A DNA stretch of 64,000 nt from Okapia johnstoni (Eukaryota > Chordata > Mammalia > Artiodactyla > Giraffidae). The notes beneath the pieces are model-generated. The model was not told the DNA's origin and did no database searches. It worked only from the letters and a program-made list of their open reading frames with translations. The position numbers and the translations under genes were made by a program. Where the stretch lies: positions 18,312,230 through 18,376,229 of the forward strand of contig CM044317.1 in assembly GCA_024291935.2 (NCBI GenBank), in the 5' to 3' direction. Positions 10,600-21,474 of the stretch are shown in pieces (position 1 is the first letter of the stretch; the number at the start of each line of letters is the position of its first letter).

Positions 10600-10757
10600 T
10601 ACGATAATTCACTTACTTGCCGTGGGATTGTGTCTTCCCTGATCTAGATCTTAGGTGCCATGAAGGCAGAAGTGTTTGTCTGCCACTGCTTGCTACCTAG
10701 ATAAACTGTGTTCTGTATGATAAACCCTAAGTAAATATTTTCTTAATGAAAGAATTT
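10600..10757 (+). mobile_element. L2 LINE 3' end fragment
   Basis: The order 'gtgccatgaaggcagaagtg', 'tttgtctgccactgcttgct', 'ccctaagtaaatattttctt' follows the L2 3' terminal pattern with much divergence. Confidence 0.5.
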
Positions 10758-11529
10758 CTTCATTCAGGGCTTTGCAGTGCGAAATCAGATGCTATGCCAT
10801 CACCATTTCTATATGTGCTCTCCATTCCCTGGCTACATCCTTTTCTTAATCTAAAACTATCATCTCAAATGTTTCTCTGGTATATTCTGCAAATAAGACT
10901 AGACATGTGGTGGGTGAACCGAGGCAGTTGGTTGTCTTTTATCTTGTGGGTCGGAGCCCCGGGTTTGCTTAATCCTGTTAGGAAATCACGTTCACTCAGA
11001 AGGTTTCCTCTTCTGATTTACGAAATCATTTGCAATCAGGAATGAAGTCTCCATGCTGTGCCATCTGGTCTCGGTGCTGGGTTGTGAAGTGCACACTTCC
11101 AGACGGATGCTGTGTACATGGATGCTGGCCCGAGAGCACACAGGGAGGGTTCAATGGAAGGAAAATGGACTTTGATGGATTTCTCTTTTTATAAGGAACC
11201 TTCCTGTCCCTTGGGCAGCTCTTCCATTTTGATTTTTTGTTTTGTTTTGGTTTTGATTTCCCATATTTTTTCTCTTTCTGAATGCTTGTAAATAATTTTT
11301 CGATTGGAATTTCATTAAATAAAACCTTCCATTCCAATTCTCATCCTCTCAAGTTTTCCTGGCGCATAGAAGAGACAGCCTTTAGGGGACAGGAAGTGAG
11401 AAATGAACATTTGGGGAAAAGTAACAGTGAACCTCCTACGTTAAAAATCTTCATTTCCTCTGAATTTAATCCTCTATTTGATACCTAAATAGTTTTCAGA
11501 TATCAGTCCTTACAATTATATTAATTACT
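10758..11529. other. No gene or recognised repeat
   Basis: Single-copy-looking sequence with G/T-rich runs near 11235-11260. Open frames at 10746-11045 and 11026-11337 lack domains. Confidence 0.5.
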
Positions 11530-11770
11530 AACATGCATTTATTTACATGCATTTATTCTGTTCTAGTCACTGGTAGGTGTTTTACATGCAGTATCTCAGT
11601 TAGTTGTCACAATGATTCTATGAGGCAGGTTTTGTTTCTGTCTCCATCTTAGAGATGGGGAAACTACTGTGGCACCAGGAGTTTGTGACTTCCCACGGTT
11701 ATCCAGCCAGTAAGTGGGTTTGCTGGGTCCTGAACTGAGATGCTATGGCTCCAGGTATCTGTTCCCAGCA
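11530..11770 (+). mobile_element. MIR SINE
   Basis: Good core match: 'ttttacatgcagtatctcag', 'ctatgaggcaggttttg', 'agagatggggaaactactg', 'ccagccagtaagtgggtttg'. Confidence 0.85.
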
Positions 11771-12129
11771 ATGATGCTGTACAATGATTTCTGTGGAACC
11801 AACTGATATTCTTAGGGATTTTAGGTGAAATGTTGTTGTCATGTGAACTTTTCCAGCTCTCTTGAATATAAGCATGTATTTTGTGCAAAAGTTTGTTTAA
11901 AAGCCTTTTTAAAAAGCTCCCTCACTTCCTGTTAAATTAAGACACAGTTCCTTAACCTGATGTTTGTTGTCCACTAAAGGTCATTCTTGCCTTCCTTATT
12001 ATTTTCTCATTACTTCTTCTGTCACTTTTATCTCCTTTATCTAAAAAAAGCAACTGAAGAATTTTAGAAAGTACAATGCATTGGAAATATAATTTAAAAA
12101 TAACATATCATAATTTTTAAAGTGCTCTT
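11771..12129. other. No gene or recognised repeat
   Basis: AT-rich single-copy-looking stretch. Confidence 0.5.
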
Positions 12130-12460
12130 CATTTATTTTAAAAAAAATTTAATTAGAAGATAATTGCTTTACAATGTTGTGTTATAAACACAACACAGAA
12201 ACACATTGTTTCTGCTATACAACAATGCAAATTAGCCATATTTTATATATATATATATGTACATATATATATATTTATGTATAAAGCCTCCTCCTCTAAA
12301 GCCTCTCCTCATCCCATTCCACCTATCTTGGTCATCACAGAGCAGCAGGCTGGGCTCCCCGTGTTATTTAGCAGCTTCCCACTAGCTATCTATTTTACAC
12401 ATAATAGTGTATAGATGATCATGCTACTTTCTCAATTTGTCCTACTCCTCTCCTTCAAGT
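12130..12460 (-). mobile_element. L1 3' UTR, sense part of a minus-strand 5'-inverted L1
   Basis: Complement of the ruminant L1 3' UTR: 'attgctttacaatgttgtg', 'gtttctgctatacaacaatg', a (TA)n/(TATG)n run at 12243-12281, then 'cccactagctatctatttta'. It continues into opposite-strand L1 at about 12460. Confidence 0.85.
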
Positions 12461-12561
12461 CAGTTGTCATGAGGTGGATGAACCTAGTCTATTATATAGA
12501 GCTAAGAAAGTCAGAAAGAGTAAAACAAGTATCGTATATTATTGCACATATATGGGATCTA
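12461..12561 (+). mobile_element. L1 ORF2 end, inverted part, segment 1
   Basis: 'gaggtggatgaacctagt' and 'agtcagaaagagtaaaacaa' match the L1 ORF2 end. It continues after the nested SINE at 12807. Its 3'-most point (about 12870) lies just upstream in the element of where 12130-12460 begins, as twin priming predicts. Confidence 0.85.
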
Positions 12562-12806
12562 AGGGCTTCTCAGGTGGCGCTAGTGAGGGCTTTCCAGGTA
12601 GTGCTAGTGGTATAGAACCCACCTACCAATGCAGGAGACATTAGAGACATGGGTTTGATCCCTGGGTTGGAAAGATCCCCTGAAGGAGGCAAGGCAACCC
12701 ACTCTGGTGTTCTTGCCTGGAGAATCCCATGGACAGAGGAGCCTGGAGGGCGACAGTCCATGGTGTTGTAGAGTTGGACACAACTGAAGCAACTTAGGAC
12801 ACACAC
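12562..12806 (+). mobile_element. Bov-tA SINE with duplicated head, nested in inverted L1
   Basis: The first 48 nt contain two tandem versions of the head start (12563-12586 and 12587-12610, 'gggcttctcaggtggcgct' and 'gggctttccaggtagtgct'). A full body follows. Target duplications 12552-12561 and 12807-12816 match at 9 of 10, and both lie in L1 sequence. Confidence 0.93.
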
Positions 12807-12870
12807 ATGGAATCTAGAAAAATAATACTCATGAAACTATTAGTAGGGCAGGAATGGTGACATATGCATA
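12807..12870 (+). mobile_element. L1 ORF2 end, inverted part, segment 2
   Basis: 'catggaatctagaaaaata' and 'tagtagggcaggaatggtg' continue the L1 of 12461-12561 after the SINE. Confidence 0.82.
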
Positions 12871-13835
12871 TTGTAATTAACTTACTGTAATTTCTAGATT
12901 TGGTGTGAGTTGTGAGATGATCAAAATAGCAAGTATTATTTGAGAGTGTATTAGAAGCAACTACTCTTTACATGGGAAGCAATTCAATATACCATTTATA
13001 AAAAAAGAATTTATATTTATTTCAGTTTAATGCTGCTTTTAATGAATTTATGAAGCACTTGTTCTATGATGATCATTGTGCTTAGAATGCTGGGTATACC
13101 CAATAATCTGTGATGTGGTCTAAGATATAAAGAACCTTAAAATTTTATTAGATAAAAATGTTTATAGAAAATTATAAATTACAAATTTGTAATTACAAAA
13201 TGTAAAGCAAAGATGTTTTGTTTGTTTATTCCTTTACTTTTTTTGAAAAGAGTTTTGAAATGCCTAGGACCCAATATACTAATTTTCACATATCCTATAT
13301 ATTTCATTCATTCATTCATTTGTTCAGTCATTCATTTATTCAGTATTTATTTAGCAAATACATATAGAAGACCATAAATTCTTCCAAGGAACCCTGAGAC
13401 TCTGAGTGGAATAGAATTTGACAGCCATTTTGACAGATTATAAAGATAATTAAATATTTGGAATGTCAAATGATATTATGGCCTTTTCTTCCATTAAGAT
13501 CCTTTTAGGCTGGTATTATAGATAAAATTGTTTAAAATCAAACAGTAGACACTTTTGAACACCTCTTATTTGAGAAACGAATCAGTCATTGGGAACTGCA
13601 AAACTAAGCTCCTTCCCCTGAACTCAATGAAGGGGAGAAACAGATAGTACACAGTTCATGGCAACGTAATGGTAACTGCTAAAATTAGAAGTTAGGAGAG
13701 AGCACCATGGGAGGCACAAGAATGCAGGTAAAACGGCTGGGAGAGGTCAGGAGAGATTACAGGAGATGCGACCTTAAAGGAGGGGAGGGATGTGGATAGA
13801 AAGGATTCCATGTCATGGGGTTGAGAGAAAGTGTG
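12871..13835. other. Mostly unrecognised; possible old L2 traces
   Basis: AT-rich. A (CATT)n run at 13304-13320 and 'cttgttctatgatgatcatt' near 13058 recall antisense L2 3' ends, but too weakly to delimit. Confidence 0.35.
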
Positions 13836-13843
13836 GCTTATTT

Positions 13844-14033
13844 GAGCTTCCCATTGGCTCAGTGGTAAAGATTCCACCTACCAGTGCAGGAGATGTAGAA
13901 GACAGGGGTTCAGTCCCTGGGTCAGGAAGCTCCTCTGGAGGAGGAAATGGCAACCCACTCCAGTATTCTTGCTGGAAAAACCCCATGGACAGAGCAGTCT
14001 GACTGGCTGCAGTCCATGGGGTCACAAAGAGTA
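13844..14033 (+). mobile_element. Bov-tA SINE
   Basis: tRNA-like head ('cccattggctcagtggtaaa'), body, and end at 'ggggtcacaaagagta'. An 8-bp target duplication 'gcttattt' at 13836-13843 and 14034-14041. Confidence 0.93.
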
Positions 14034-14041
14034 GCTTATTT

Positions 14042-14564
14042 AGGTTTAGGTTGATTGTAATAAAGCAGGAGTGGGGGGTGGAGAGAAAGAGAGAGAGAGG
14101 GGGGCTGTATGTTTGGGGACCACTATTACAGAAAATTATTTTTTTAGATTGAATTCTTCATTTGAACCACAGAAACAGAAAACTACTTGAATCACCATAT
14201 TCTTGGTTTTCCCAAGGGTGTATGTGACTGGAGAAAAATTAATCCTCTTGTTATATACCCTAAGATGCCTTAAGGTACTAAGGCTTAAATCTCCCCAGAG
14301 CTTCAAGTGAGAAAGGTCTGGGGATGAGTGAGATGAATAAAGGCCACTGTTGAATGTGATTCTTTGGTAGAAAGTTTTTGAATTAAAATTACTTTTACTT
14401 TTAATGTTGTTCTTATTTCTTCTAGATTTGGGGATATTGCTCTTTTGATTGGCTGTCTCTCCATTTCTGCCCATCCCTTTGGCCTTTCATCTTGTTACTT
14501 TGAAGGAATCCCCAAATAATTAGCCAATTAGGGCTTTCTCGTCCTTCAGGGGACCAGTTTTTGT
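14042..14564. other. No gene; short GA run
   Basis: A purine-rich run lies at about 14080-14102 ('gagagaaagagagagagag'). The rest is single-copy-looking. Confidence 0.5.
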
Positions 14565-14576
14565 TCAAAGGTTTAA

Positions 14577-14710
14577 GTGTGAGTGAGAGATAGTCACTTA
14601 GTCATGTCTGACTCTTTGCAACCCCATGGCCTGTGTAGCCTGCCAGGCTCCTCTGTCCATGAAATTCTCCAGGCAAGAATACTGGAGTGGGTTGCCATTT
14701 CCTTCTCCAG
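14577..14710 (-). mobile_element. Bov-A SINE
   Basis: Antisense body without a tRNA head ('gactctttgcaaccccatgg', 'ctccaggcaagaatactgga'). Target duplications 14565-14576 and 14711-14722 match at 11 of 12. Confidence 0.93.
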
Positions 14711-14722
14711 TCAAAGGTGTAA

Positions 14723-15680
14723 ACCTTAGTATAAATCCTATATTGTTGTGCCCATTCATATCCTCTGCATTAGATTTTAAGCAAACTTTTCACAGCCAGC
14801 ATCAAAGTCATGGTCTCAGTCACGGTAAAGATGAAATATAAATTGGCCCCAGAGAAGGTGGTATTTAGGCTAATTTGAAAAAGAACCGTCTTGTCAAAGT
14901 GACTGATTTGCTAAGGGTAAATTTCTGTGACAATTTTCCAGGCCCTTAACAGTGAAGAAATCTTTTATTCCTTTCTTCTTCTTCTTCTTTTTTTTTCCTT
15001 TTTGTAAAGGTTAATATCTTCAAATGTCCTCCAAACAATGTATCTCTTTATACGTTTTTGCAGTTCTGGTTCACTTACATTGCTGGGTAGGGAGTTAATC
15101 AGTGTCTCACATAAATAAGTCACTCCTTTTGAGAGCAGATGAAGACGCAGCATCTGCCCTTTGACTCTGCCAGCATGCTTTCTGCCAGTCAGGACACAGT
15201 CTGCATTTAGAAGGCTTCCATTTCTTTGTTTCAGGGGCTCCCTAGCATGAATTAGGAATAAACAGGACTAAGTTCATGAAGGTTGGCCCACAAGTTGGCA
15301 TCATCTCATAATGTTGCATGTCAGACAGGAAAAGCAACTTTTGTGACCTCTTTTCAATTTGTGCTGCATTGGCACAGAGAGGAAGGATGCACTTCTTTTA
15401 TCTTCGACCAGAAGAAATGCCTGCTTCCTCATCTAAGCCTGGAATCTAAATTCTGTACAATGCACAGCATTATATAAGGAATTTAGAGCTTAATGATTTT
15501 CTTTTTTTTAAAGCTAAAGGTACTAAATTTCATGCCCTAGGTAGTGCGTGTTGTGCTCCAAGGGGGATGGTCAACTCAATTGAATAGGGTCCAAATCCAG
15601 AACAGATGTGGCTTATTTTCATGACTGTGTTGTGTGGACTAGACCACATGTTCCTTTCATATCATTACTCTGGTTATTTG
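14723..15680. other. No gene; CTT microsatellite
   Basis: A (CTT)n/poly-T run at about 14976-15003. Otherwise single-copy-looking. The open frame at 15283-15477 has no domain. Confidence 0.5.
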
Positions 15681-15814
15681 TCGTTGTTCTTCAGTTGCTA
15701 AGTCATGTCTGATTCTTTGTGACCCCATGGACTACATCATACCAGGCTTCCCTGTCCTCCACTATCATTCAGCATTTGCTCAAGTTCATGTCCACTGAGT
15801 CGGTTATGCTATGA
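15681..15814 (-). mobile_element. BovB 3' end fragment
   Basis: Antisense BovB terminus: 'cttcagttgctaagtcatg', 'gaccccatggactacatca', 'aggcttccctgtcc', 'gtccactgagtcggttatg'. 5'-truncated to about 130 bp. Confidence 0.82.
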
Positions 15815-17545
15815 TTTAAAAACAAAAACAAAAACCCTGTGCAAATTGAATAAAGCCACTGTTGGAGTAGTGAATACAAAATCTTTTCCTCTTAATGATG
15901 GAGAAGCAAGCTGTCTTCTCACATAGATTATCAATTGACATATTATTCTATGGAAAAGGCTGAGTTTTATGGGCCCTCACTGACGCATCATGAAAAGTCG
16001 CATATTCCTAAAAATAACTGGTCTGTTCCCATGGACCTCTTGCAGTGTGGTGATGGCATGCCTTGATGTAAAATGCATCCCACATCGCTTTGTTTTGATC
16101 TTGACAGTTTCTGGTGCCACCATTGCTTTTTGATAAATCTTAGGTGATGTAAGCATCTAAATGAAAGTTTCCCTTCTGCCGGCATGCCACATAAATGCTA
16201 TTACTGCTTCTGGAATCCTTATGAGCACCTCTGTACATCCAACAACTGCATCAGCTTTATTGGAAGTGAGCTGGTTCCTGGGCTGGTGTTTCTCAGGGAA
16301 GGGCATGTTGAGTACGGCATGGCTAACTATGAAATCACTTTGATAAGCAATCCAGAAATCTTCATGGCAGCACATTTTCCTAAGGTTTCCCTTCTTTCTA
16401 AAGCAAGTTAGTCTAGATCCCAATTTTCTAGATATTTATGGTAGTAAATTATGTTTTTCACTTTTTGAAATTTCATGCCGCACAATTCTCCTGCCATTAT
16501 TGGGACCAAACCTCATTGTCCTATTTCAATTATACTTTCAAGTTGTCAGGAGTTTCATGTAGAAATTGAAATAGGAATCAAGGCTTTTGTTGTTCAATAA
16601 TTCTTTTGTGACCCTACCTGATATTTATATATGGAGGGCATTCTAAATGAAAGGTGATATTCAAGCATTTCAGTGAAAGTAACAGTGCCACTATTTTACG
16701 TTATTGGCACAAAAAATGTTTTATAACATGTTTTCCTTCAACATATTGGCTTAAAAATGGTAAAATTATAACCTAAGGGAAAATTATTATGATTGTATTT
16801 ATAGCAAAGAGCAGTATATTTTTGTTTCTAGGGCTTAAGAAAATGTACAACTCCATGGTCTCATCAGAAGCCTATTACTTTCACATTTTCACATTCATAA
16901 TTTCCTCCCTTTGTGTGATTCTAGCTAATATTTATAAGCAGCAAGAATCTTGTACTTAAAAGCACTGACTCATCTTTAACCAAAGAACCCTATTAAAGGG
17001 TATGATAAGATTTTGAAAATTAAAAAAAGAAATGCTCAGACCATTGACTTGTAATAGTTCATATAACAGATCACATTCAATGAGCATGTTTGATCTTACT
17101 TTTCAGTTTCTAGGCTGTTATTTCTTCTACCTGATTTTAGAGAGTCAAAGTAAGATGACATGAAAGTGAGAGGGGAGGGACCTGGGGAGGGTCTGCAGAG
17201 ATTACAGCGTTCCACTTCCGAAGGGCACAATTACTCCCAAATTACTCCCAAGACGGTATTCCCCATGGGGCCATGGCTGCCTTCTGGGGGAACCATTGGT
17301 GGAAGCTCTGCCTTAATACAGCACAGAGGCACCCAGCCAGCTGGGTTCCTTGCTGCCTTCCCATTGGGTTTGAAGCCTCAATCCCTACCCCAGGCATTTT
17401 AATTTTTTGATCTGAATGCACACATTGGCCTGCATGCACCCATTGGTGTCTGAAGAAACATCAGAACCCTGACCTGACCTCATGATTTCTCTTACCTGTC
17501 ACTCACCATTTTCAGTAGCCACATCTTTTTGTTGTTGATGGTGTT
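15815..17545. other. Long stretch without recognised gene or repeat
   Basis: Single-copy-looking. The part at 16080-16420 is open in two plus frames and one minus frame, but with no recognisable domain and no splice or start context I can defend. A short tandem 'attactcccaaattactccc' lies at 17230-17250. Confidence 0.5.
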
Positions 17546-17741
17546 AATTTTTATTGAAGTATAATTGATTTACAATGTGAGGTTAGTTTCAGGTATATAG
17601 CAAAGTGCATCAGATATACATATATATGTATATATGTATACATATGTATATGTATATATATACACTCTATTTTAGATTCTTTTCCCATCTAGGTCATTAC
17701 AGAGTATTGACTAGAGGTCCCTGTGCTATATAATAGGTCCT
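17546..17741 (-). mobile_element. L1 3' UTR, part 1
   Basis: Complement of an L1 tail: 'ttattgaagtataattgatt', 'cattacagagtattgacta', 'ctgtgctatataataggtcc', with a (TATATG)n expansion at 17613-17662. A SINE interrupts it at 17742. Confidence 0.85.
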
Positions 17742-17876
17742 TGGTGGTGGTGGTGGTTTAGTCACTAAATCGTGTCAGACCCTTGCAACCCCATAGACTG
17801 TAACCCACCAGACTCCTCTGTCCATGAGATGTTCCAGGCAATCATACTGGAGTGGACTGTCATTTCCTTCACCAGG
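17742..17876 (-). mobile_element. Bov-A SINE inserted in L1
   Basis: Antisense body ('cttgcaaccccatagactg', 'ccaccagactcctctgtcc') with a (GGT)n tail complement at 17743-17757. It splits the L1, so it is younger. Confidence 0.9.
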
Positions 17877-17886
17877 GATGGTAAGT

Positions 17887-17946
17887 CTGTATTAGTTATC
17901 TATTTTATATATAGTTATATATATATGTCAATCTCTGAATTTCAGT
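17887..17946 (-). mobile_element. L1 3' UTR, part 2
   Basis: 'attagttatctattttatat' and 'atgtcaatctctgaattt' continue the L1 of 17546-17741. Confidence 0.78.
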
Positions 17947-18378
17947 GGCCGCATTTGGTGGCTTTTGATGAAGAAGAAAAGAGCAGTTGTTAGGTATAGT
18001 TTTGTACATCCTCACTCTGTTTTCTTTTGTCCTTCACTTTCAGTGCATTTTAATATGCAGGTGGAACTGGGAGTTCAGAGAGTTCCCACTGGCATGCTTT
18101 TCTGGGTGGCTCTGGGTGGCTTGAGGATCACTGTGGAAGTGAAATGAGCACAAGGTCATGTGAGAGTGTTGACTGAGCATTAATTATTGCAGTTTGAGCT
18201 TAGATTAAGTCAAGTCTTGGTTTCTCTTAGCTTTTCCTGTTAGGTGGGGCAGTAATATTCTTAGTTACTTATGTGCCATGTGGTTTGGATAACAACATGG
18301 GATAATACATAAAAGAAGTTTTTAAAGGTCAGAATCAAATGGAATGCTATCATTTTTAGTATCATTATTATAATAGAG
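17947..18378. other. No gene or recognised repeat
   Basis: Single-copy-looking. A perfect short tandem 'tgggtggctc' repeat lies at 18103-18121. Confidence 0.5.
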
Positions 18379-18480
18379 GCCATATTTCCTTCCTCAGGGA
18401 AATCTTCCTGACCCAAGGATCAAACCCACATCGCCTGCATTGCAGGCAGGTTCTTTATCACTGAGCCACCAGGGAAGCCC
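18379..18480 (-). mobile_element. Bov-tA SINE, head-only fragment
   Basis: Antisense tRNA-like half only: 'aatcttcctgacccaaggat', 'attgcaggcaggttctttat', 'tgagccaccagggaagccc'. The Bov-A body is missing. Confidence 0.92.
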
Positions 18481-18660
18481 TACTATTTATCATACGTTGT
18501 CCTGTATGCTTTTTCTGCTTTGTCTTTTAATTCTTAAGAGATTCCTGTGATAGCAGCTGTTATTATTATACTCATTTTAGAAACAAGGAGATAAAGTACA
18601 AAAGAGATTAACTTATTTAGTATCCCAGAGCTAGTAGATAGTTATGTTAGAAAGAAAGTC
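18481..18660 (+). mobile_element. MIR SINE
   Basis: 'attatactcattttagaaac', 'ggagataaagtac', 'tatcccagagctagtagata' follow the MIR core. Confidence 0.72.
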
Positions 18661-20389
18661 TGCATTGTATTGGAAAGCACATTGTATATTCTCATTCCAT
18701 TTGTTCCTGTAATTATGTGACTGTAAACTAGAGCATCACTCAATGCTGGTCTAGAAGGAGCTGAAATGAGACCACAGCCTTTGGTTAGTGGATAACTGAA
18801 CACAGCTGTTGGAGGTGTGATGTCACAAAAACACAGACACATCCAGGAAAGATAGACGAATTAATCAATAATGACTGAGACATTGGACAGTTCCTCGGGA
18901 GTATTAACCAGCTGGGAGGAGCTGATGGACCAAGCCATGCTACAGGTCATTAACTACAACAGTCATTATTCCTAGGAAATGTCTTATTTTGAAGTTAATA
19001 CTCTGGCTTGAATATGCATATTTAAAGCCATCTGCTTGAATTCTTTTGTACTGGATGGATTGAATGAGCTATAATAAAGTTGACAAGGGGTGCTGACTAT
19101 AGTTCTCTAGAGCAAAATAGAAGAGAAAACTTGTGTACATGTGGAAAGGGAAGCATATCTAAATCCTTTGGACTCCATTTTTTGGTCGTAGAAATTGGGA
19201 CTTATATACATGCCTTTTCCCCCACCATAATGAGAAGCATAATATCCTGCCAATAAGATCAAATACGCCAGCGTTTACCTACAAGCTAGCAAAGCAGTGC
19301 TCTCAGGGGAATATTGAGCTAAGATAAAGGCTAAAGGTGATGCAGAATGGGAAAGATAGGAAGGAAGAGGCAAGGAAGAAGGGCAGAGTTTCAAAGTCAG
19401 CATAAAGAATTGGCAAAATGCCTTCTTGGGAATTCTAGTCACTTGGTCTTTCCCTTTTCTCTCATTCTATCAGCCCCTTGCACAGTTTCTATCTTCCCTG
19501 CCTGTTGGTTTCACGTTTCTCACAGAATCTATCATCACTTCCACCACTCTTCAAACACCCTAACCTCCTCCTCATCACCTGGATTCTTACTAGATCATTT
19601 CCATTCCTAACCAAGGCCAAGATGTGAGCACTCACGGAGACCGATGACACTGGAGACTTTCAAACCGCTGTTGTTTAGACTGGTGAAAGAGGAGAGGGGA
19701 CTGATGCGGAGTCAGCTTCCCTCTGTTATTCCTTGCAGTTCCTGATGGCCTCAGCCTTGCACACCCCGCTAGGCAGAGCAACCGCTCTGCATGTCATCAG
19801 AAACTCCCCTTTATAGAAAGCAGTTTAGTCACCTTTTGTTGTGAGCACTTGTGCATGAGCCTTGCTAGCTGCGAAAACTTGCTGTCTCACTTTTCCCCAC
19901 CTCAAGGAGTGATCAACGTTGCCTCCTTGTCATGTAGAATACTGTAGTCTCTTTTTGCGAGAAGTTCAGGTAAAAATAATGTTCTCCAGTGACACTTTAG
20001 TTCCTCCTATGGATTGGCCCCTTGGGAGGTGTTAACCTGACTTTCTCCCCAGTTTTACTAACTGGATGGAAACCTCCTCATCTTCTGTTGTCTTTTTCCT
20101 CTTTTCGATTCTTCTCCCACACCATAGCTCTCTCATACATATACACTTGTAGATAATTCTTAAAAGTCTACTCTAATTTGTCATTTCTATTTTTGATTTC
20201 ATTCTTTTAAATCCTCCAGGGCTGTGCTTGATCAATTACAAGCTCTATTTCTACAAACATCAAGTTGATAGTCTATAAACATGCTTAATTTTCAAAGTTG
20301 AAAACATTGTTTTTCTCTTGATCTTGTGCCCATTAGTGGGTATAATCATGTCTTATAAGCCTGCAAGTTTGATGTACTAGTACTAGTAA
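18661..20389. other. Long stretch without recognised gene or repeat
   Basis: Single-copy-looking with modest GC. The open frame at 19347-19610 has no recognisable domain. Confidence 0.5.
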
Positions 20390-20580
20390 TTTATATTGAT
20401 TATTAAATATTTGCTATGCATTAAGCACCTTACTATCTATCATTTTATCAATGCTTCGTAATAGCTATATATAATTAGTATCATTTCCATTTTACAGATG
20501 GGAAACTGCTGTCTAGAAAAATTAATTAGGTCAGATCAAAAATAAAGGCCTGAGCCAGTATTCAAAGCCAGAGCCATCTG
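20390..20580 (+). mobile_element. MIR SINE
   Basis: 'tttgctatgcattaagcacc', 'cattttacagatgggaaact', 'gcctgagccagtattcaaag' follow the MIR consensus order. Confidence 0.82.
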
Positions 20581-21169
20581 AATATACAGCCTTTTTAATG
20601 ATTGTATTATAATTCTTTGACAAGCCTCTACTTTCTCTGCACTTCCCTACTTTCTAGACTCTGGGAGGAGGGTGGCACTATTCTGTTGATACCATCTAGT
20701 AGCCAATGCAATATACACTTCTCAGTTTTTATTAGTTGTGATTATTCTGCTGCACCTTTTTTTTGTGGTTCCTATGACATCATTTTATTCTGGTTATTTC
20801 TTATTGCAATCACTCCTCAGTCTTTTTCAATGGCAACTTAATTTTCTTGCCCCTGAGCGTTCCTTAGGTTCCAACCTTGAGCACAAAGACCTTACCTACT
20901 CTCACAGTGCCAACTCAGTCATTCAAAACTCTGTCTCCAATGTAGTTCTGTCATGTGAATTTCATAATATTATTTCTAGCTGTCTGCAAGTTATTAAAAC
21001 ATGGAAGTTACGTAAGAATGCAATATCTAGAAGGCTGAACCTTTCATCTTCCCAGAACCGCTTTTCTGTGAGTGTGAACAGCATCATTCATGATCTTACT
21101 ACATTCCCAAGCTTCTTTGGCTTCCTAGACTCCTTCTTGGTCCCACAACTAATAAATATCTTTCACATA
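20581..21169. other. No gene or recognised repeat
   Basis: A 247-codon open frame begins at 20738 and runs into a SINE and an LTR fragment. It shows no domain, and its last third is repeat-derived, so it is not a gene. Confidence 0.5.
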
Positions 21170-21255
21170 TGCTGTGGAGTGAATGTCTGTATCCCTCCAA
21201 ATGAGGATGTTAAAGCCTTAATCCCCATCTTCTTATCCAGTGAAAGGGACTCACT
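21170..21255 (+). mobile_element. MLT1-type (ERVL-MaLR) LTR 5' fragment
   Basis: 'tgctgtggagtgaatgtctg' and 'gttaaagccttaatcccca' match the start of MLT1/MST LTRs. Non-coding relic, interrupted by the next SINE. Confidence 0.62.
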
Positions 21256-21275
21256 GGAGCTTTGCTTTCCATCAT

Positions 21276-21474
21276 ATTGTGTCCGAACTCTTTGCGACCC
21301 CAAGAGGACTGTAGCCTGCCAGGTATCCTCTGTCCATAGGCAGATGCTCTTCAGGCAAGAATATTGGAGTGGGTTGCCTTGTCCCCCTCCAGGGATATTT
21401 TCCCCAACCCATGGATCAAACCAGGATCTCCTGCCTTGCAATAGGATTCTTTACCACCTGAGCTACCAGGGAAA
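21276..21474 (-). mobile_element. Bov-tA SINE
   Basis: Antisense body ('tttgcgaccccaagaggact', 'tattggagtgggttgcct') and antisense head ('cttgcaataggattctttac', 'gagctaccaggga'). Confidence 0.93.

Noticed and set aside
13304..13340. CRISPR-like or regulatory repeat from spaced 'cattcatt' units
   Set aside because: A short simple repeat, probably part of an antisense L2-type tail. No spacer structure, and the genome is eukaryotic.
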